Source of the DNA: Clostridium yunnanense
GTDB taxonomy: Bacteria > Bacillota > Clostridia > Clostridiales > Clostridiaceae
Assembly: GCF_016595795.1 (NCBI RefSeq)
Contig: NZ_JAENHN010000045.1
Coordinates: forward strand, 1-64,000
Length of the DNA stretch: 64,000 nucleotides
Reading direction: 5' to 3'
A program made the translations under genes and the position numbers. This document shows, piece by piece, positions 10,089 to 19,972 of the stretch. The notes beneath the pieces are model-generated. The model was given only the letters and a program-made list of their open reading frames with translations. It had not been told where the DNA came from and searched no databases. Position 1 is the first letter of the stretch; every line of letters starts with the position of its first letter.

Positions 10089-10117
10089 ATTGTACTGCCA
10101 CTTTTCTTCTTAGTCAA
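10089..10117 (-). promoter_or_regulatory. xylB promoter
   Basis: Minus-strand TTGACT (10112-10117), 17-bp spacer and TACAAT (10089-10094), immediately followed by the palindromic operator. Confidence 0.65.
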
Positions 10118-10171
10118 TACATTTTGTAAACTTTTCCATAAAACTTTGCTAAAGATATTTTCTTCAATTTC

Positions 10172-10212
10172 AAAAAAAAAATTGCTAATCACAATTAAAT
10201 GTGATTAGCAAT
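10172..10212 (-). terminator. terminator of the creatinase-fold gene
   Basis: Perfect 13-bp arms ATTGCTAATCACA (10181-10193) and TGTGATTAGCAAT (10200-10212) with a 6-nt loop and nine T on the minus strand. Confidence 0.9.
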
Positions 10213-10258
10213 TCATAAAGACTTTTATAATTAGAACCTATACCATATATCCTTTTTA

Positions 10259-11662
10259 TTACTTTTCTCTATATATAAAAGCACTTTTCTTATTTAATAG
10301 ATAAGGTCTAAGATATGCTACTGTACTTGATAGAGGTAACACTTCTTCACTTAACTGTATACCCAAAACAGTTTTGATATATCTTCTTCTTTTTTCAATA
10401 CGTGACCATACCTCTGGATACTGACTCTTTATGCCCTCTCTTAGTCCTTCATCTGCTAACGCTATACCGTTTTCTGCCCCAACACCACCATAGCCTGGCA
10501 TTGAAGGTATTATATCAATTTGTAATAGCATCCCACTTTTCAAGGCTTCTTTAGATTTAGGGTAAATTGGTGATGACATCCACTCTTCATCTGCAGTTAG
10601 GTGCCCAGGATTCAATGACCAGTGATATTTTTCTTTTGGCAAAACTTTTTCAATAAGGTCATACATATCACTTCCACTCATGCCTATATGTATATTTTCA
10701 AGCCATGCTACAATAGCTGTAAAATATGGTGCTGCAATTACGTCAACATAGTCCTTAACTGCTTCAGGAAGTTGTGAATCACTACTTACTGCATATCCTG
10801 CTCTACTAGATAGTCCACCTTTATATCCAGTGGTTAGCGAAATCTTATCTCCAAGCTCTATCTTTTTGTTTAAGGGATATAAATTAGCATTTTCAAAGCG
10901 ATTCCCTGTTGAACTTATAGCAACCACATTAGTTTGCTGTCCATATACCTTCAAATAGTTTCCTATCTCCATCTCTGTTTTTCCCACTTCCAATGCATTC
11001 ATAGCATTAAGTATACAATCTGAAGCTAAGGATGAACCAAATTCATAATGAGCTATTTCGTTAGCATTATTAGTTGCTCTTACTCCATAATCAGCATTTA
11101 TGAACATATGTGTTGCATTACATATATGTTGTTCTCCTGCAATATCCTTAATTGCATCTACAATAAAATAAGGCAAGTCAAAAAAAGTTCTATTATCATA
11201 AAGATTGCTCGTAAAGTTCTTCCATCCAACTAATCCAACTTGCAAACCTACCTTGATGCCTGCATTTACAAACACTTGTTTCATACTTACTTCATTCTCC
11301 ATAGGTTGATTAGGAAGAGAAAAATATGGGGTATGAATTAATTTTGCTGGTATTCTTGAGTAATTAACCATCTTAGTATTTTCATTTCCAAGAATTAAAT
11401 AGGCTTTCCCATCACTATGTAATACTAGAAGTCCTTCTTCAAATCTAGTAAGGAACCCAGTTAAGTACTCAAAATTTGCCCCATGCTCAAGATCATTATA
11501 TATAATAATAGAATCTAAGCCTTGCTTTTTCATAATAGAAAGAACTTTATTTTTCCTTTCCTCCATTGTTCTATCAGATAATATTACCGGAATACCATCG
11601 TTATCACATTCTGGTACATCTATTTCAGTTAAATAAACATTTGAATATCTATAGTCTCTCAT
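10259..11662 (-). CDS. M24/creatinase-fold protein, probably not a standard metallopeptidase
   Basis: A 467-residue protein with a creatinase-type N-terminal domain (about 35-190; LDSIIIYNDLEHGANFEYLTG is typical) and a pita-bread C-terminal domain. The two aspartates that bind metal in M24 aminopeptidases are replaced: the expected D-x-G segment reads SLTTGYKGGLSSRAGY. A histidine (NPGHLTADEEW) and one glutamate (GVGAENGIALAD) remain. It may be a binding protein or a metal-independent hydrolase of the creatinase kind. It is a single gene with an AGGAGG RBS and its own terminator; no neighbour indicates a substrate. Confidence 0.7.
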   Translation of the reverse strand: MRDYRYSNVYLTEIDVPECDNDGIPVILSDRTMEERKNKVLSIMKKQGLDSIIIYNDLEHGANFEYLTGFLTRFEEGLLVLHSDGKAYLILGNENTKMVNYSRIPAKLIHTPYFSLPNQPMENEVSMKQVFVNAGIKVGLQVGLVGWKNFTSNLYDNRTFFDLPYFIVDAIKDIAGEQHICNATHMFINADYGVRATNNANEIAHYEFGSSLASDCILNAMNALEVGKTEMEIGNYLKVYGQQTNVVAISSTGNRFENANLYPLNKKIELGDKISLTTGYKGGLSSRAGYAVSSDSQLPEAVKDYVDVIAAPYFTAIVAWLENIHIGMSGSDMYDLIEKVLPKEKYHWSLNPGHLTADEEWMSSPIYPKSKEALKSGMLLQIDIIPSMPGYGGVGAENGIALADEGLREGIKSQYPEVWSRIEKRRRYIKTVLGIQLSEEVLPLSSTVAYLRPYLLNKKSAFIYREK

Positions 11663-11815
11663 TTTTTCCTCCTAAAACTCGCTAAATAAATATAATGATT
11701 AAATGACTTGTTCATACAAGATACATTTTTTATTTCTATGCTCATTATTATATCAGTCTAGAGCTATTATTCATAATAAGAAAAGCTATTATTTATTTTT
11801 GCAAAGGAGTCTCAT

Positions 11816-14800
11816 TTATAAATATATATCTGAAAATTCTACAGTAGTAACTTGTACAAGTCTGTTATCTAGTAAATCCCCCATTGAAATCTCATTGTGT
11901 TCCTCTTCTACTTTTTCAATCGGAAATAAAACAGTAAAGGTACTTCCTTTACCAACTTTACTCTTAACTGAGATACTTCCATCTAAAACATCTACTAATT
12001 TTTTAACTAGCGACAACCCAATGCCTGATCCTTCTGCCTGCCTCGATAAACAACTATCAACTTGCCCGAATCTCTCAAATATTACATCTACCTTATCCTG
12101 TGGTATTCCAATCCCGTTATCTTTCACATCAATACGTATATTATTTTTTATAGTGCGTAATTTAATTTGTATTTTCTTACCTTCTGGTGTAAACTTAATG
12201 GCATTCGAAAGAAGATTTAAGAATATCCTTTCGTATTTTTCGTCATCCATTCCTATTATCTTCTTTTCCACAGATGATGAAAAAGCTACTGTCACTCCTT
12301 TTTGTGAAGCATAAGACTTTACAGACTCTACAATAGACTTTGTTAAGAACACTATGTCTAAATTTCTTTTATGAATTTTTATTCTACCTGCATCAGCACG
12401 TGTAATATCTAAAAGATTATTTACAAGTCTTAGCTGTCTAAAAGTATTTTGTCTTATTGTATTGATATATCTTTTGGATCTCTCTGATAATTCATCGCCA
12501 CAAAGTAAATTCAAAGCTTGTACAGCTGCATTTATAACATTAAGAGGAGTTCTAAATTCATGGGATATTAATGACAAGAACTCATCTTTCATCTCAATTG
12601 CTTGCTGAAGAGTTTTACTTTTTTCTATTTCAGCCTGTAGTACTGCCTGATGTTGCTGATTTATTATCTTATCCTTCATTACTTGTTCAGTTATGTCTCT
12701 AATTGATAATATCCCTTCATTTAAAGTATCGGCACCATCATTAATAGTACTTCCGTTTATACTGGCATAAATCTTTTTATCAGGCCTATCTATTGTGAGA
12801 ATATAGTTTTGAAAACTACCTTTACTTAAGACTCTATAGGCAGGTAAGTCTTCTAGCGGGATTTCATCACCATCAATCCCATAGTAGTATTTGCAACAAT
12901 TCAAGGTGTTTCTAACTTTTATTTCATCACTAGTTTCATAAAAAAAACCTCTTGCTGATTGGTTTAAGAATTTAATCTGCATTTTATTATTTACAAGCCC
13001 TAATCCATCTTGCATACTATCGATAATTGCATTTAACTGATCATTCTGATGCTTAATCTTTTGCTCTTGCAGAACTCTTTCTGTTATATCTCTAGTTAAC
13101 ATTACTCCAATACCGAACTGTCCCTTACTATCAAATATTGGTTTTGCATTTATGGATATATATCTTTTGTATGGATCACTCACTATAATTGTTTCATTCT
13201 TTATATACTCTCCTTTTGCCAATCTAGCAATAGGAGTAGAATTAAAGTCAATTTCATTTCCTTCGAGATCATACAATTTATTTTTATTTGTATATTCTTC
13301 TGAGTTATTAAACTTAAAGGTGTTATATCTATCTTTTGCAATACTATTTAGCATTAAATAATTTCTCTCTTTGTCAATTATATACAACTCTTCTGAAATA
13401 TTATCAATTATTGCCTCTAATTGCTCTTTTTGTTCCATAATCATTTTTGACTGATTTATCATTTCTGTTATATCACGTGTATTGATAACCCCCATGCTAA
13501 AGTTACCTTGTTCATCATATATAGGAATCCCACTAACACTAAAATATTTATTTATGCCATTACCTTTCATAAGCATCTGATACTGATTTATTATCTCACC
13601 TTTCAGAATACGTGTAGCTGGTAAGTCTTCATAAGTAATCTCTCTTCCATTAACATCGTAGTACTTAGTACTTTCTAAGGTAGCACCTATTGGACCAATA
13701 TTAGCAATTTTCGACCACTGTTTAACTTTCTTGTTAACACGTACATAGTTTCCATTTCCATCTATAATAGCAAATCCATCATTCATATTATCTAAAATCA
13801 TATCTAACTCTTCTTTTTGCTGTTCGATTATCTTATGATCTTCAATGTCTTTAGTTATATCCCGGCAACAAATAACTGCAAATTTAAAGTTTCCTTCTTT
13901 ATCATAAATAGGCCTTCCATTTATACTTACATATCTATAGTTTTTATCATTTCTTATAAGAACTCTGTCGTTTGTAATAATATCGCCCTGGAATATCCTT
14001 TGGAACGGCATATCTTCCAATTTAAGTTCATTACCATCTAAATCATAATGCTTACTACTATTGTAAGCATCCCCGAATTTATTAAGCACTGCATCTGGAT
14101 AGTACTTCTTTGCAGAATTATTTGTGATATAATAATTTTTATCACCATCATAAATAAAAATTGCATCATCTATACTTTGGATTATTTCTTCTAATTCATC
14201 TTTTTTATTTCTTAAATCAATTTCCATCTTCTTTCTCATAGTAATATCTCGGTTCGTCTCAAGAATAATCTTACGTCCATCTTCATCTACAATTATTTGA
14301 TGACTGCTTTCTACTATAAGTTTTGTCCCATCTTTTCTAGTGTGTTCTACCTCTCCATTCCATAATTCATCATTAATCAAAGATTCTTTAACGTTTTTAA
14401 AATTCTCTTTGTGAATTGTCCTAAGTAACTCATGACTAACACAACCTACAGCTTCCTCACTGGTATATCCATATTTTAGTTCAGCCCCTTTATTCCAATA
14501 CAATATTCTTCCATCTAATTCCCACGCAAAAATAGCATCTTTCGAAAGATTTATCAGACCTGCTTGCCATTTTAAAATTTTGTTTTGTTCTCTTATTATA
14601 TCTGCTTGTTCTTCAACTTTTTTTCTAGCAAAGACTTGTTCAGTTACTTCTGTTTCTATCACAACACAATATCTAAGGTTACCCTCTAAATAAATTGGAT
14701 TGATTGATAAATTCCAATATGTGATTCCACGGTTGAGACCTTCATACTTGTATTCTGGATTGTTATACGCTTTACCAGTCTTAATAACATTAATCCATAT

Positions 14801-15307
14801 ATCTTCATAACTACTATCTTTAAATCCTGTAGTAAATTCTGATATATGTCTTCCAATACATTTATCTCTTTTATCAAATCCTGCATCAAAAAAACTTACA
14901 TATTTATCATTGGCTTTAAGAAGTGTCATATCTGGAATACTATATATGGCAGTACCAAAGTAATTTTCTTTACTTAATGCATTGGCAAGTGGTATCTTTA
15001 CACTAAAATTTGAATTTGGATTTTCTGAAAAAAAGTATATATCCTCGATTACCTGTATATTTACAAATTTAACTTCTAATGATTTTGTAAAGAAAAAATA
15101 GTCGGTAGTGTCATCTATATCATCATAGTTGACTCCTGGCCCGACTCTTAAAATTCTTAATACATCTGTTATCTTTTTATTTAAAAAATCTTCAATACTA
15201 AAGCTAGTCATTTCAACAAATGATTTGCTTAATTCAACTACAAGACCATCATTCACAACAATAAAAGGAATTTCCTTTATGCCTTTTAAGAAAGTTAGTT
15301 TACCCAT
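11816..15307 (-). CDS. orphan multi-PAS sensor histidine kinase
   Basis: A 1163-residue soluble kinase without membrane segments. I count about seven PAS-like units across residues 10-880; four near the middle share a D-x-x-G-x-E / D-x-P-x-x-R pattern and end in RDIT. Then come HisKA with the phosphorylated His in FLSLISHEFRTPLNVI (about 910) and the ATPase domain with NLLSNAIKFTPEG, DVKDNGIGIP and GSGIGLSLVKKL. No response regulator gene is adjacent. In clostridia, orphan kinases of this kind often feed Spo0A, but that is inference here. A GGGGGA RBS precedes the ATG. Confidence 0.93.
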   Translation of the reverse strand: MGKLTFLKGIKEIPFIVVNDGLVVELSKSFVEMTSFSIEDFLNKKITDVLRILRVGPGVNYDDIDDTTDYFFFTKSLEVKFVNIQVIEDIYFFSENPNSNFSVKIPLANALSKENYFGTAIYSIPDMTLLKANDKYVSFFDAGFDKRDKCIGRHISEFTTGFKDSSYEDIWINVIKTGKAYNNPEYKYEGLNRGITYWNLSINPIYLEGNLRYCVVIETEVTEQVFARKKVEEQADIIREQNKILKWQAGLINLSKDAIFAWELDGRILYWNKGAELKYGYTSEEAVGCVSHELLRTIHKENFKNVKESLINDELWNGEVEHTRKDGTKLIVESSHQIIVDEDGRKIILETNRDITMRKKMEIDLRNKKDELEEIIQSIDDAIFIYDGDKNYYITNNSAKKYYPDAVLNKFGDAYNSSKHYDLDGNELKLEDMPFQRIFQGDIITNDRVLIRNDKNYRYVSINGRPIYDKEGNFKFAVICCRDITKDIEDHKIIEQQKEELDMILDNMNDGFAIIDGNGNYVRVNKKVKQWSKIANIGPIGATLESTKYYDVNGREITYEDLPATRILKGEIINQYQMLMKGNGINKYFSVSGIPIYDEQGNFSMGVINTRDITEMINQSKMIMEQKEQLEAIIDNISEELYIIDKERNYLMLNSIAKDRYNTFKFNNSEEYTNKNKLYDLEGNEIDFNSTPIARLAKGEYIKNETIIVSDPYKRYISINAKPIFDSKGQFGIGVMLTRDITERVLQEQKIKHQNDQLNAIIDSMQDGLGLVNNKMQIKFLNQSARGFFYETSDEIKVRNTLNCCKYYYGIDGDEIPLEDLPAYRVLSKGSFQNYILTIDRPDKKIYASINGSTINDGADTLNEGILSIRDITEQVMKDKIINQQHQAVLQAEIEKSKTLQQAIEMKDEFLSLISHEFRTPLNVINAAVQALNLLCGDELSERSKRYINTIRQNTFRQLRLVNNLLDITRADAGRIKIHKRNLDIVFLTKSIVESVKSYASQKGVTVAFSSSVEKKIIGMDDEKYERIFLNLLSNAIKFTPEGKKIQIKLRTIKNNIRIDVKDNGIGIPQDKVDVIFERFGQVDSCLSRQAEGSGIGLSLVKKLVDVLDGSISVKSKVGKGSTFTVLFPIEKVEEEHNEISMGDLLDNRLVQVTTVEFSDIYL

Positions 15308-15517
15308 AAAAATCCCCCGTTTCCCAATAGGTTAATCTTTTGCAATATTACGCTGTTATTATAACATCATATTTTACTAATTTCTACTAAATTTTTCCTG
15401 TACTTTTACCAATTAGATACTAATTTATGTTAAATTTTATTTAAATAATGTATATTTAGTGTTAATTATGTTAACTTATTATGCAGAGGTTTAGATCATA
15501 GTATCAACTATAAAATT

Positions 15518-15555
15518 GAACCGAGTATGCATGCTTTAAGCATATTACTCGGTTC
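15518..15555 (-). terminator. terminator of the GH65 gene
   Basis: Arms GAACCGAGTA (15518-15527) and TACTCGGTTC (15546-15555) with an inner TGC/GCA extension, six bases after the stop codon. The T run on the minus strand is short. Confidence 0.75.
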
Positions 15556-15561
15556 ATCGTG

Positions 15562-17841
15562 CTAATTTAATATCTCAATCTTTTTATCTCCTGTAATTTC
15601 ATATAATGTTTTGTTCAACTTCAAAATAATCAAAGAATTACCTTCACTTACTATCTCTGTTTTATCATTTTTCATATAAACTTTGATATAATTACCTTTA
15701 TATGAAAATCCAAAACTTAGTTCATTCCAAGCTTTAGGCAATTTTGGAGATAATGAAATATAATCTTCTTTTATTCTTAATCCAGCAAATCCATACACTA
15801 TAGCCATCCAAGTTCCACCCATATTTGCTGTGTGTATGCCATCTTTAGTATTTCCATGCGTATCGTCTAGGTCTAATCTTGCAGTTTCGATAAAATATTT
15901 ATATGCAAGGTTTGGATATCCTACTTTAGAAGCCATAATACTGTAGGCTGCACAAGATAAGGACGAATCATGAGTTGTAATCTTTTCATAATAATCATAT
16001 GAATTTTTGATAGTACTAACATCTGCTTCATCTTCTACAAGAAAATGAGCTAGCACAGTATCTGCCTGCTTTAAAACTTGATACCTATAGATTGTTAGTG
16101 GATGATAGTTTAGGAGCAAAGGATAGTTTTCTTTTGGCGTGTTTTCGAAGTCCCACACTGCCTTACTTAAAAATGTATCATCTTGAGCATTTATCTCTAA
16201 CTCTTCATTGTATGGCAAATACATATTTTTATATGCATTTTCAAAGTTTTCAACTTCTTCTTCTGTAATTCCTATCTTATCACTTAAACTTTTAAATATC
16301 TTCTCATCTTTGAATTTTAATTCATTATAAAATTTCACTGCCCATTTTAAATTATACTTTGCCATAACATTTGTATAGTAATTATTATTTACTATAGCTG
16401 TATACTCATCAGGACCTGTTACTGCGTCTATCTTAAATAAACCTTTGTGAAAATGACCAATTTCAAGCCAAATCCTTGCTGTCTCAAAAATCACTTCTGC
16501 ACCAAATTCTTTTACAAAATCAAAATCCCCTGTTGCTAAATAGTATTGCACATAGGAATAAGCTATATCTCCATTAATATGATACTGAGCAGTTCCGGCT
16601 GGAAAGTATGAAGAGCACTCCTTACCTATTATGGTTCTCCATGGATAAGCAGCCCCCTTTTTATGTCCCATTTCTAAGGCTCTCTCTCTGGCTGCATCTA
16701 AAATATTATAACGATATCTTAATAAACTCTTTGCTAATTGAGGGTAGCATAAGGTAAAAAACGGGAGAATATATATTTCAGTATCCCAGAAATAATGTCC
16801 TTCATACCCTTCCCCACTTAAGCCTTTAGCGGTTATGTTACTTTTTTCATCTTTCCCTACTGCTTGAAGTAGTTGATACAAATTATATTTAAGTCCTTGG
16901 TGAAGTTTTTCATCACCTTCAATATCTATATCAGCTAACCCCCAGAATTTATTTAAGTATTCTGCTTGTGTTTCTAGTAAACTTTCAAAAGATATAAAAC
17001 TTAGTCTTTCTGATATTTCAAAACCGCTATTTTCAACATTTTTATGTCGTCTTGAATCAGTATATACATTATACTTTGTGAAATTTATTATCTTGCTTCC
17101 AGTTCCAATTTTAAAAATTGTATGGACACTTTTTTCTGTCTTTTCAACAGTTATTTCATTTTCAGTATCATATTGATGTCTGGTGGTCACTGCAACAATA
17201 TTTTTTGAGTTTGCTGTTTCAGATACTATTTGCATAACACCTTTTTCTGCTGTAATTGATTTTATAGACAGTATCTTTGCATGATCAGTCCCTACTCTAG
17301 GATCATTTTCGTCGGTAAAGTTTGCCACATCTCCATTAATTGATGACTGAATGATAATATCTTCATCAAAGTTTACTTTTTCAATTTCATAATTAATAAC
17401 AAACAGTTCTAGATACTTTAACGATGCCATCCTCGTTATTTTAATCTTAAGTTCTTCTCCCAGTGGTGAAACCCAGTGTAGCTCTCTTATGTAACATCCC
17501 TTTTTTATATCTACATACCTATTGAAATCTTTAATAGTTCCTTGGAAGGCTGAAAACTTTTGACCATTTATTATTATATCAATATCCTGAGAATCAGTGA
17601 CATTTACAGTTTTCTGCATTGTTTCAGGAAAAGCATACGCCTTCTCACCATACTGAATAGGGGCATCTTCATAAAATGCATTTATATAAGTTCCTCTTAT
17701 GGTTTTATAATTCCCAGGGTACTTTTCTTCAAAATTACCTCTAACACCTAAATAACCATTTGATACATTGAAAAGACTTTCATTCTTCAAAAGGTCCTTT
17801 TCTTCTAAGCTATTATCACTTATAATCCATTCATTCTCCAT
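15562..17841 (-). CDS. glycoside hydrolase family 65 disaccharide phosphorylase
   Basis: A 759-residue GH65 protein with an N-terminal beta-sandwich, an (alpha/alpha)6 barrel and a small C-terminal beta domain. The general acid is Glu479 in VTGPDEYT, and FWDTEIYILPFF and KGAAYPWRT match the barrel signature of maltose, kojibiose, nigerose and trehalose phosphorylases. The enzyme would release beta-glucose 1-phosphate from an alpha-glucoside. The exact disaccharide cannot be read from sequence, and no beta-phosphoglucomutase or transporter is adjacent. A cre-like site lies 114-127 bp upstream and an AraC-type regulator is divergent, so carbon-source control is likely. Confidence 0.9.
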   Translation of the reverse strand: MENEWIISDNSLEEKDLLKNESLFNVSNGYLGVRGNFEEKYPGNYKTIRGTYINAFYEDAPIQYGEKAYAFPETMQKTVNVTDSQDIDIIINGQKFSAFQGTIKDFNRYVDIKKGCYIRELHWVSPLGEELKIKITRMASLKYLELFVINYEIEKVNFDEDIIIQSSINGDVANFTDENDPRVGTDHAKILSIKSITAEKGVMQIVSETANSKNIVAVTTRHQYDTENEITVEKTEKSVHTIFKIGTGSKIINFTKYNVYTDSRRHKNVENSGFEISERLSFISFESLLETQAEYLNKFWGLADIDIEGDEKLHQGLKYNLYQLLQAVGKDEKSNITAKGLSGEGYEGHYFWDTEIYILPFFTLCYPQLAKSLLRYRYNILDAARERALEMGHKKGAAYPWRTIIGKECSSYFPAGTAQYHINGDIAYSYVQYYLATGDFDFVKEFGAEVIFETARIWLEIGHFHKGLFKIDAVTGPDEYTAIVNNNYYTNVMAKYNLKWAVKFYNELKFKDEKIFKSLSDKIGITEEEVENFENAYKNMYLPYNEELEINAQDDTFLSKAVWDFENTPKENYPLLLNYHPLTIYRYQVLKQADTVLAHFLVEDEADVSTIKNSYDYYEKITTHDSSLSCAAYSIMASKVGYPNLAYKYFIETARLDLDDTHGNTKDGIHTANMGGTWMAIVYGFAGLRIKEDYISLSPKLPKAWNELSFGFSYKGNYIKVYMKNDKTEIVSEGNSLIILKLNKTLYEITGDKKIEILN

Positions 17842-17954
17842 ATTTAATACTCTCTTTCTGTTTTAGTTGTTTTATTTTTTTAATGTACCCTTTGTATCAA
17901 ATTTATTTCAAAGCTATATCTAGTTTTCTGTAAAACTTCAAAATAACATCAAAA

Positions 17955-17968
17955 TATAAACGTTTACA
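17955..17968. promoter_or_regulatory. cre-like site (CcpA)
   Basis: TATAAACGTTTACA differs at one position from the ideal TGTAAACGTTTACA catabolite-responsive element. It lies in the 388-bp gap between the divergent GH65 and AraC genes. Confidence 0.55.
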
Positions 17969-18229
17969 ATCGAATCTAACAAACTATTATTTTTACAATT
18001 CAAATATAGTTTTAACTTTTATTATATAAGTCCTTTTAGATATTTATCTGTGAAGCTAAAATAATTTTATGTTTGAAAGCCAAGGAATCCTTTACATATA
18101 TCAGCGCTGTTTTTCCCTTAACTTTTTAATCACTATATTGACATTATATACAAGAAAAACTATAATTTTTTATACAATGTTAATAAAATTTACACTTTAT
18201 TAAGATTACTTTTTGAGGTGATACAAAAA

Positions 18230-18967
18230 ATGCAGAGCATATATAAAAAAATTGAGTACACTATGACTAAAAATAGATATGCCTCTTATATTCATCCTCC
18301 TTATGAACTTGAATCAAAACTCGTACATAGTATTCAACAACTGGATACTGATGCTGCAACTAATATCTTGAAGAAGATCAATTCACTTGAAAGAGCACAA
18401 TTATCCAAACATCCTCTTACTTCTCTTAAATATTCTATTATAGGATCCTGTACAATTTTTACTAGAGCAGTGATTGAAGCAGGTTTAGATACAGAAACTG
18501 CATTTATATTAAGTGATTATTATATTAATCTCATTGATGAGGCAGCTAATATTAACACTCTAGAAAACTTGGAGTACTTTATGTTAAATGATTTCATTGG
18601 TGTTTCAAAAAGGTACAAACAGTACTTCTACAATCCTCTTATAAATCGTGTGATTGAATACATCAAGAAGAATATTGAAAATCCTTTAACACTTCAAGAA
18701 ATTTCTTCTATCGTGAGCGTACATCCAAATTATCTTTCAGCCGCTTTTAAAAAAGAGGTTGGCAAAACCTTATCTGAGTACATTAGCGAAGTAAAGATCT
18801 CAGCTATCCAGCTTTACTTAAACAATACTAATTTAAGCGTAACCGAGATAAGTCAAATATTTAATTTTAGCCACATAACTTATTTTTCTCGTTTCTGTAA
18901 AAAGCATATGGGGGTAACGCCTAAAGATTATAGAAGACAAGCATTACTTTCTAATGCTCATGTATAA
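18230..18967 (+). CDS. AraC family transcriptional regulator
   Basis: A 245-residue protein with an N-terminal domain of unknown ligand (about 1-140) and a C-terminal double helix-turn-helix of the AraC type (LTLQEISSIVSVHPNYLSAA, then LSVTEISQIFNFSHITYFSR and FKKxxGxTPKDYR-like ending). The ATG at 18230 fits GAGGTG nine bases upstream; the GTG that begins the longer frame is itself part of that RBS. Divergence from the GH65 phosphorylase suggests it controls that gene. Confidence 0.85.
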   Translation: MQSIYKKIEYTMTKNRYASYIHPPYELESKLVHSIQQLDTDAATNILKKINSLERAQLSKHPLTSLKYSIIGSCTIFTRAVIEAGLDTETAFILSDYYINLIDEAANINTLENLEYFMLNDFIGVSKRYKQYFYNPLINRVIEYIKKNIENPLTLQEISSIVSVHPNYLSAAFKKEVGKTLSEYISEVKISAIQLYLNNTNLSVTEISQIFNFSHITYFSRFCKKHMGVTPKDYRRQALLSNAHV

Positions 18968-18997
18968 ATTATAAAAAACCACATCTATTTATTCAAT

Positions 18998-19041
18998 AAA
19001 TTAAGGCTGTAGATATCATAACTCTCCGGCCTTATTAATTT
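18998..19041 (+). terminator. possible terminator of the AraC gene
   Basis: AAATTAAGGC pairs imperfectly with GCCTTATTAATTT about 30 bp after the stop codon. The T tract is poor, so the call is tentative. The rest of the gap to 19231 shows nothing clear. Confidence 0.35.
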
Positions 19042-19231
19042 GGGCTTTGTTGAAGTGCACAATTGGTAAAAATTGATGGTTGCTGTAATAACTTTCACTC
19101 TTTAATCTTTAATTATAGGGTTCCGCTTCGAAAACTTAATTTATACTTGTTTAGAGATCATGCACCTATGACTTTTAACATGTATAAATTCATATTTAAA
19201 GTTGGAACCGTATATAGAGTTAATTAAGGGG

Positions 19232-19861
19232 ATGGGTATTATAAAAAGATTTGCTTCTATACTTTTAATTGTTATGTTTGCCACAATAACGGCGGTCGGT
19301 TGTAGCAATAGAGCTGAAACCTCAAGAAAAGTCGTAGTTAATAAAAAAGAGCAACTTCAAAACAATAAATCAAATAACTCTAATAATATTTCTACGGATT
19401 CTAATGTACAAGCATTCACTGAAAAAGAGATCCAAGAACTATCTGATAATACTAAAGTTCAAGAGATGATTAATCCGATTATAGCTGGCTTTATTCAAGC
19501 ATTATATAACTGTACGCCTTCTACATTAGAACAAGCTTTTGATAAAATGAGTACATATTCTGGTTTTAACAATGGAGCTGCCTTTGGAGATAGAACTGAT
19601 ACTTTTAGAAATTCTATGAAGAATTATACACAAAAACTTATAAGCTATCATATCGATAAATCTGAAATAGGAATCTTCGTTACCTCAAAAGATGGTTCTA
19701 AAACCTATTATGGCAGCAATCAAACTATAATTGTAAACTACACTGAAAATGGGATCAATAAGATTGATAAAGTAAAATTAACTCTAGCTCATAATGTTAA
19801 AGGAGATAAAACTTTTAAGATTACGGATATAGATATTCAAGAGCAATTAAATTTAAAGTAA
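19232..19861 (+). CDS. lipoprotein of unknown function
   Basis: A 209-residue protein with a lipoprotein signal peptide: KR near the N-terminus, a hydrophobic run (FASILLIVMFATI) and the lipobox TAVGC, so Cys would be lipidated. An Asn/Ser/Lys-rich linker precedes a folded domain of about 130 residues that I do not recognise. Start is uncertain: the ATG at 19232 gives a normal signal peptide but AAGGGG abuts it; a TTG at 19202 would add ten unlikely residues. It is separated from the convergent uvrA-like gene by a shared terminator. Confidence 0.7.
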   Translation: MGIIKRFASILLIVMFATITAVGCSNRAETSRKVVVNKKEQLQNNKSNNSNNISTDSNVQAFTEKEIQELSDNTKVQEMINPIIAGFIQALYNCTPSTLEQAFDKMSTYSGFNNGAAFGDRTDTFRNSMKNYTQKLISYHIDKSEIGIFVTSKDGSKTYYGSNQTIIVNYTENGINKIDKVKLTLAHNVKGDKTFKITDIDIQEQLNLK

Positions 19862-19864
19862 AAA

Positions 19865-19906
19865 GGACATTAGATAGATTTAATCATCCAAATCTATTTA
19901 ATGTCC
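19865..19906. terminator. bidirectional terminator between lipoprotein and uvrA-like genes
   Basis: Long arms, GGACATTAGATAGATTT and AAATCTATTTAATGTCC, with one mismatch and an 8-base loop lie between the two convergent genes. Confidence 0.75.
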
Positions 19907-19972
19907 TCCACTTTAACTATTATAGAAAACTAAATGTTTAAGTAATTTCTTTGAATTAAACACAGTCTACTA

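Noticed and set aside
11703-12314. 203-codon plus-strand frame
   Set aside because: Antisense to the kinase C-terminal (HATPase) region, whose motifs are intact.
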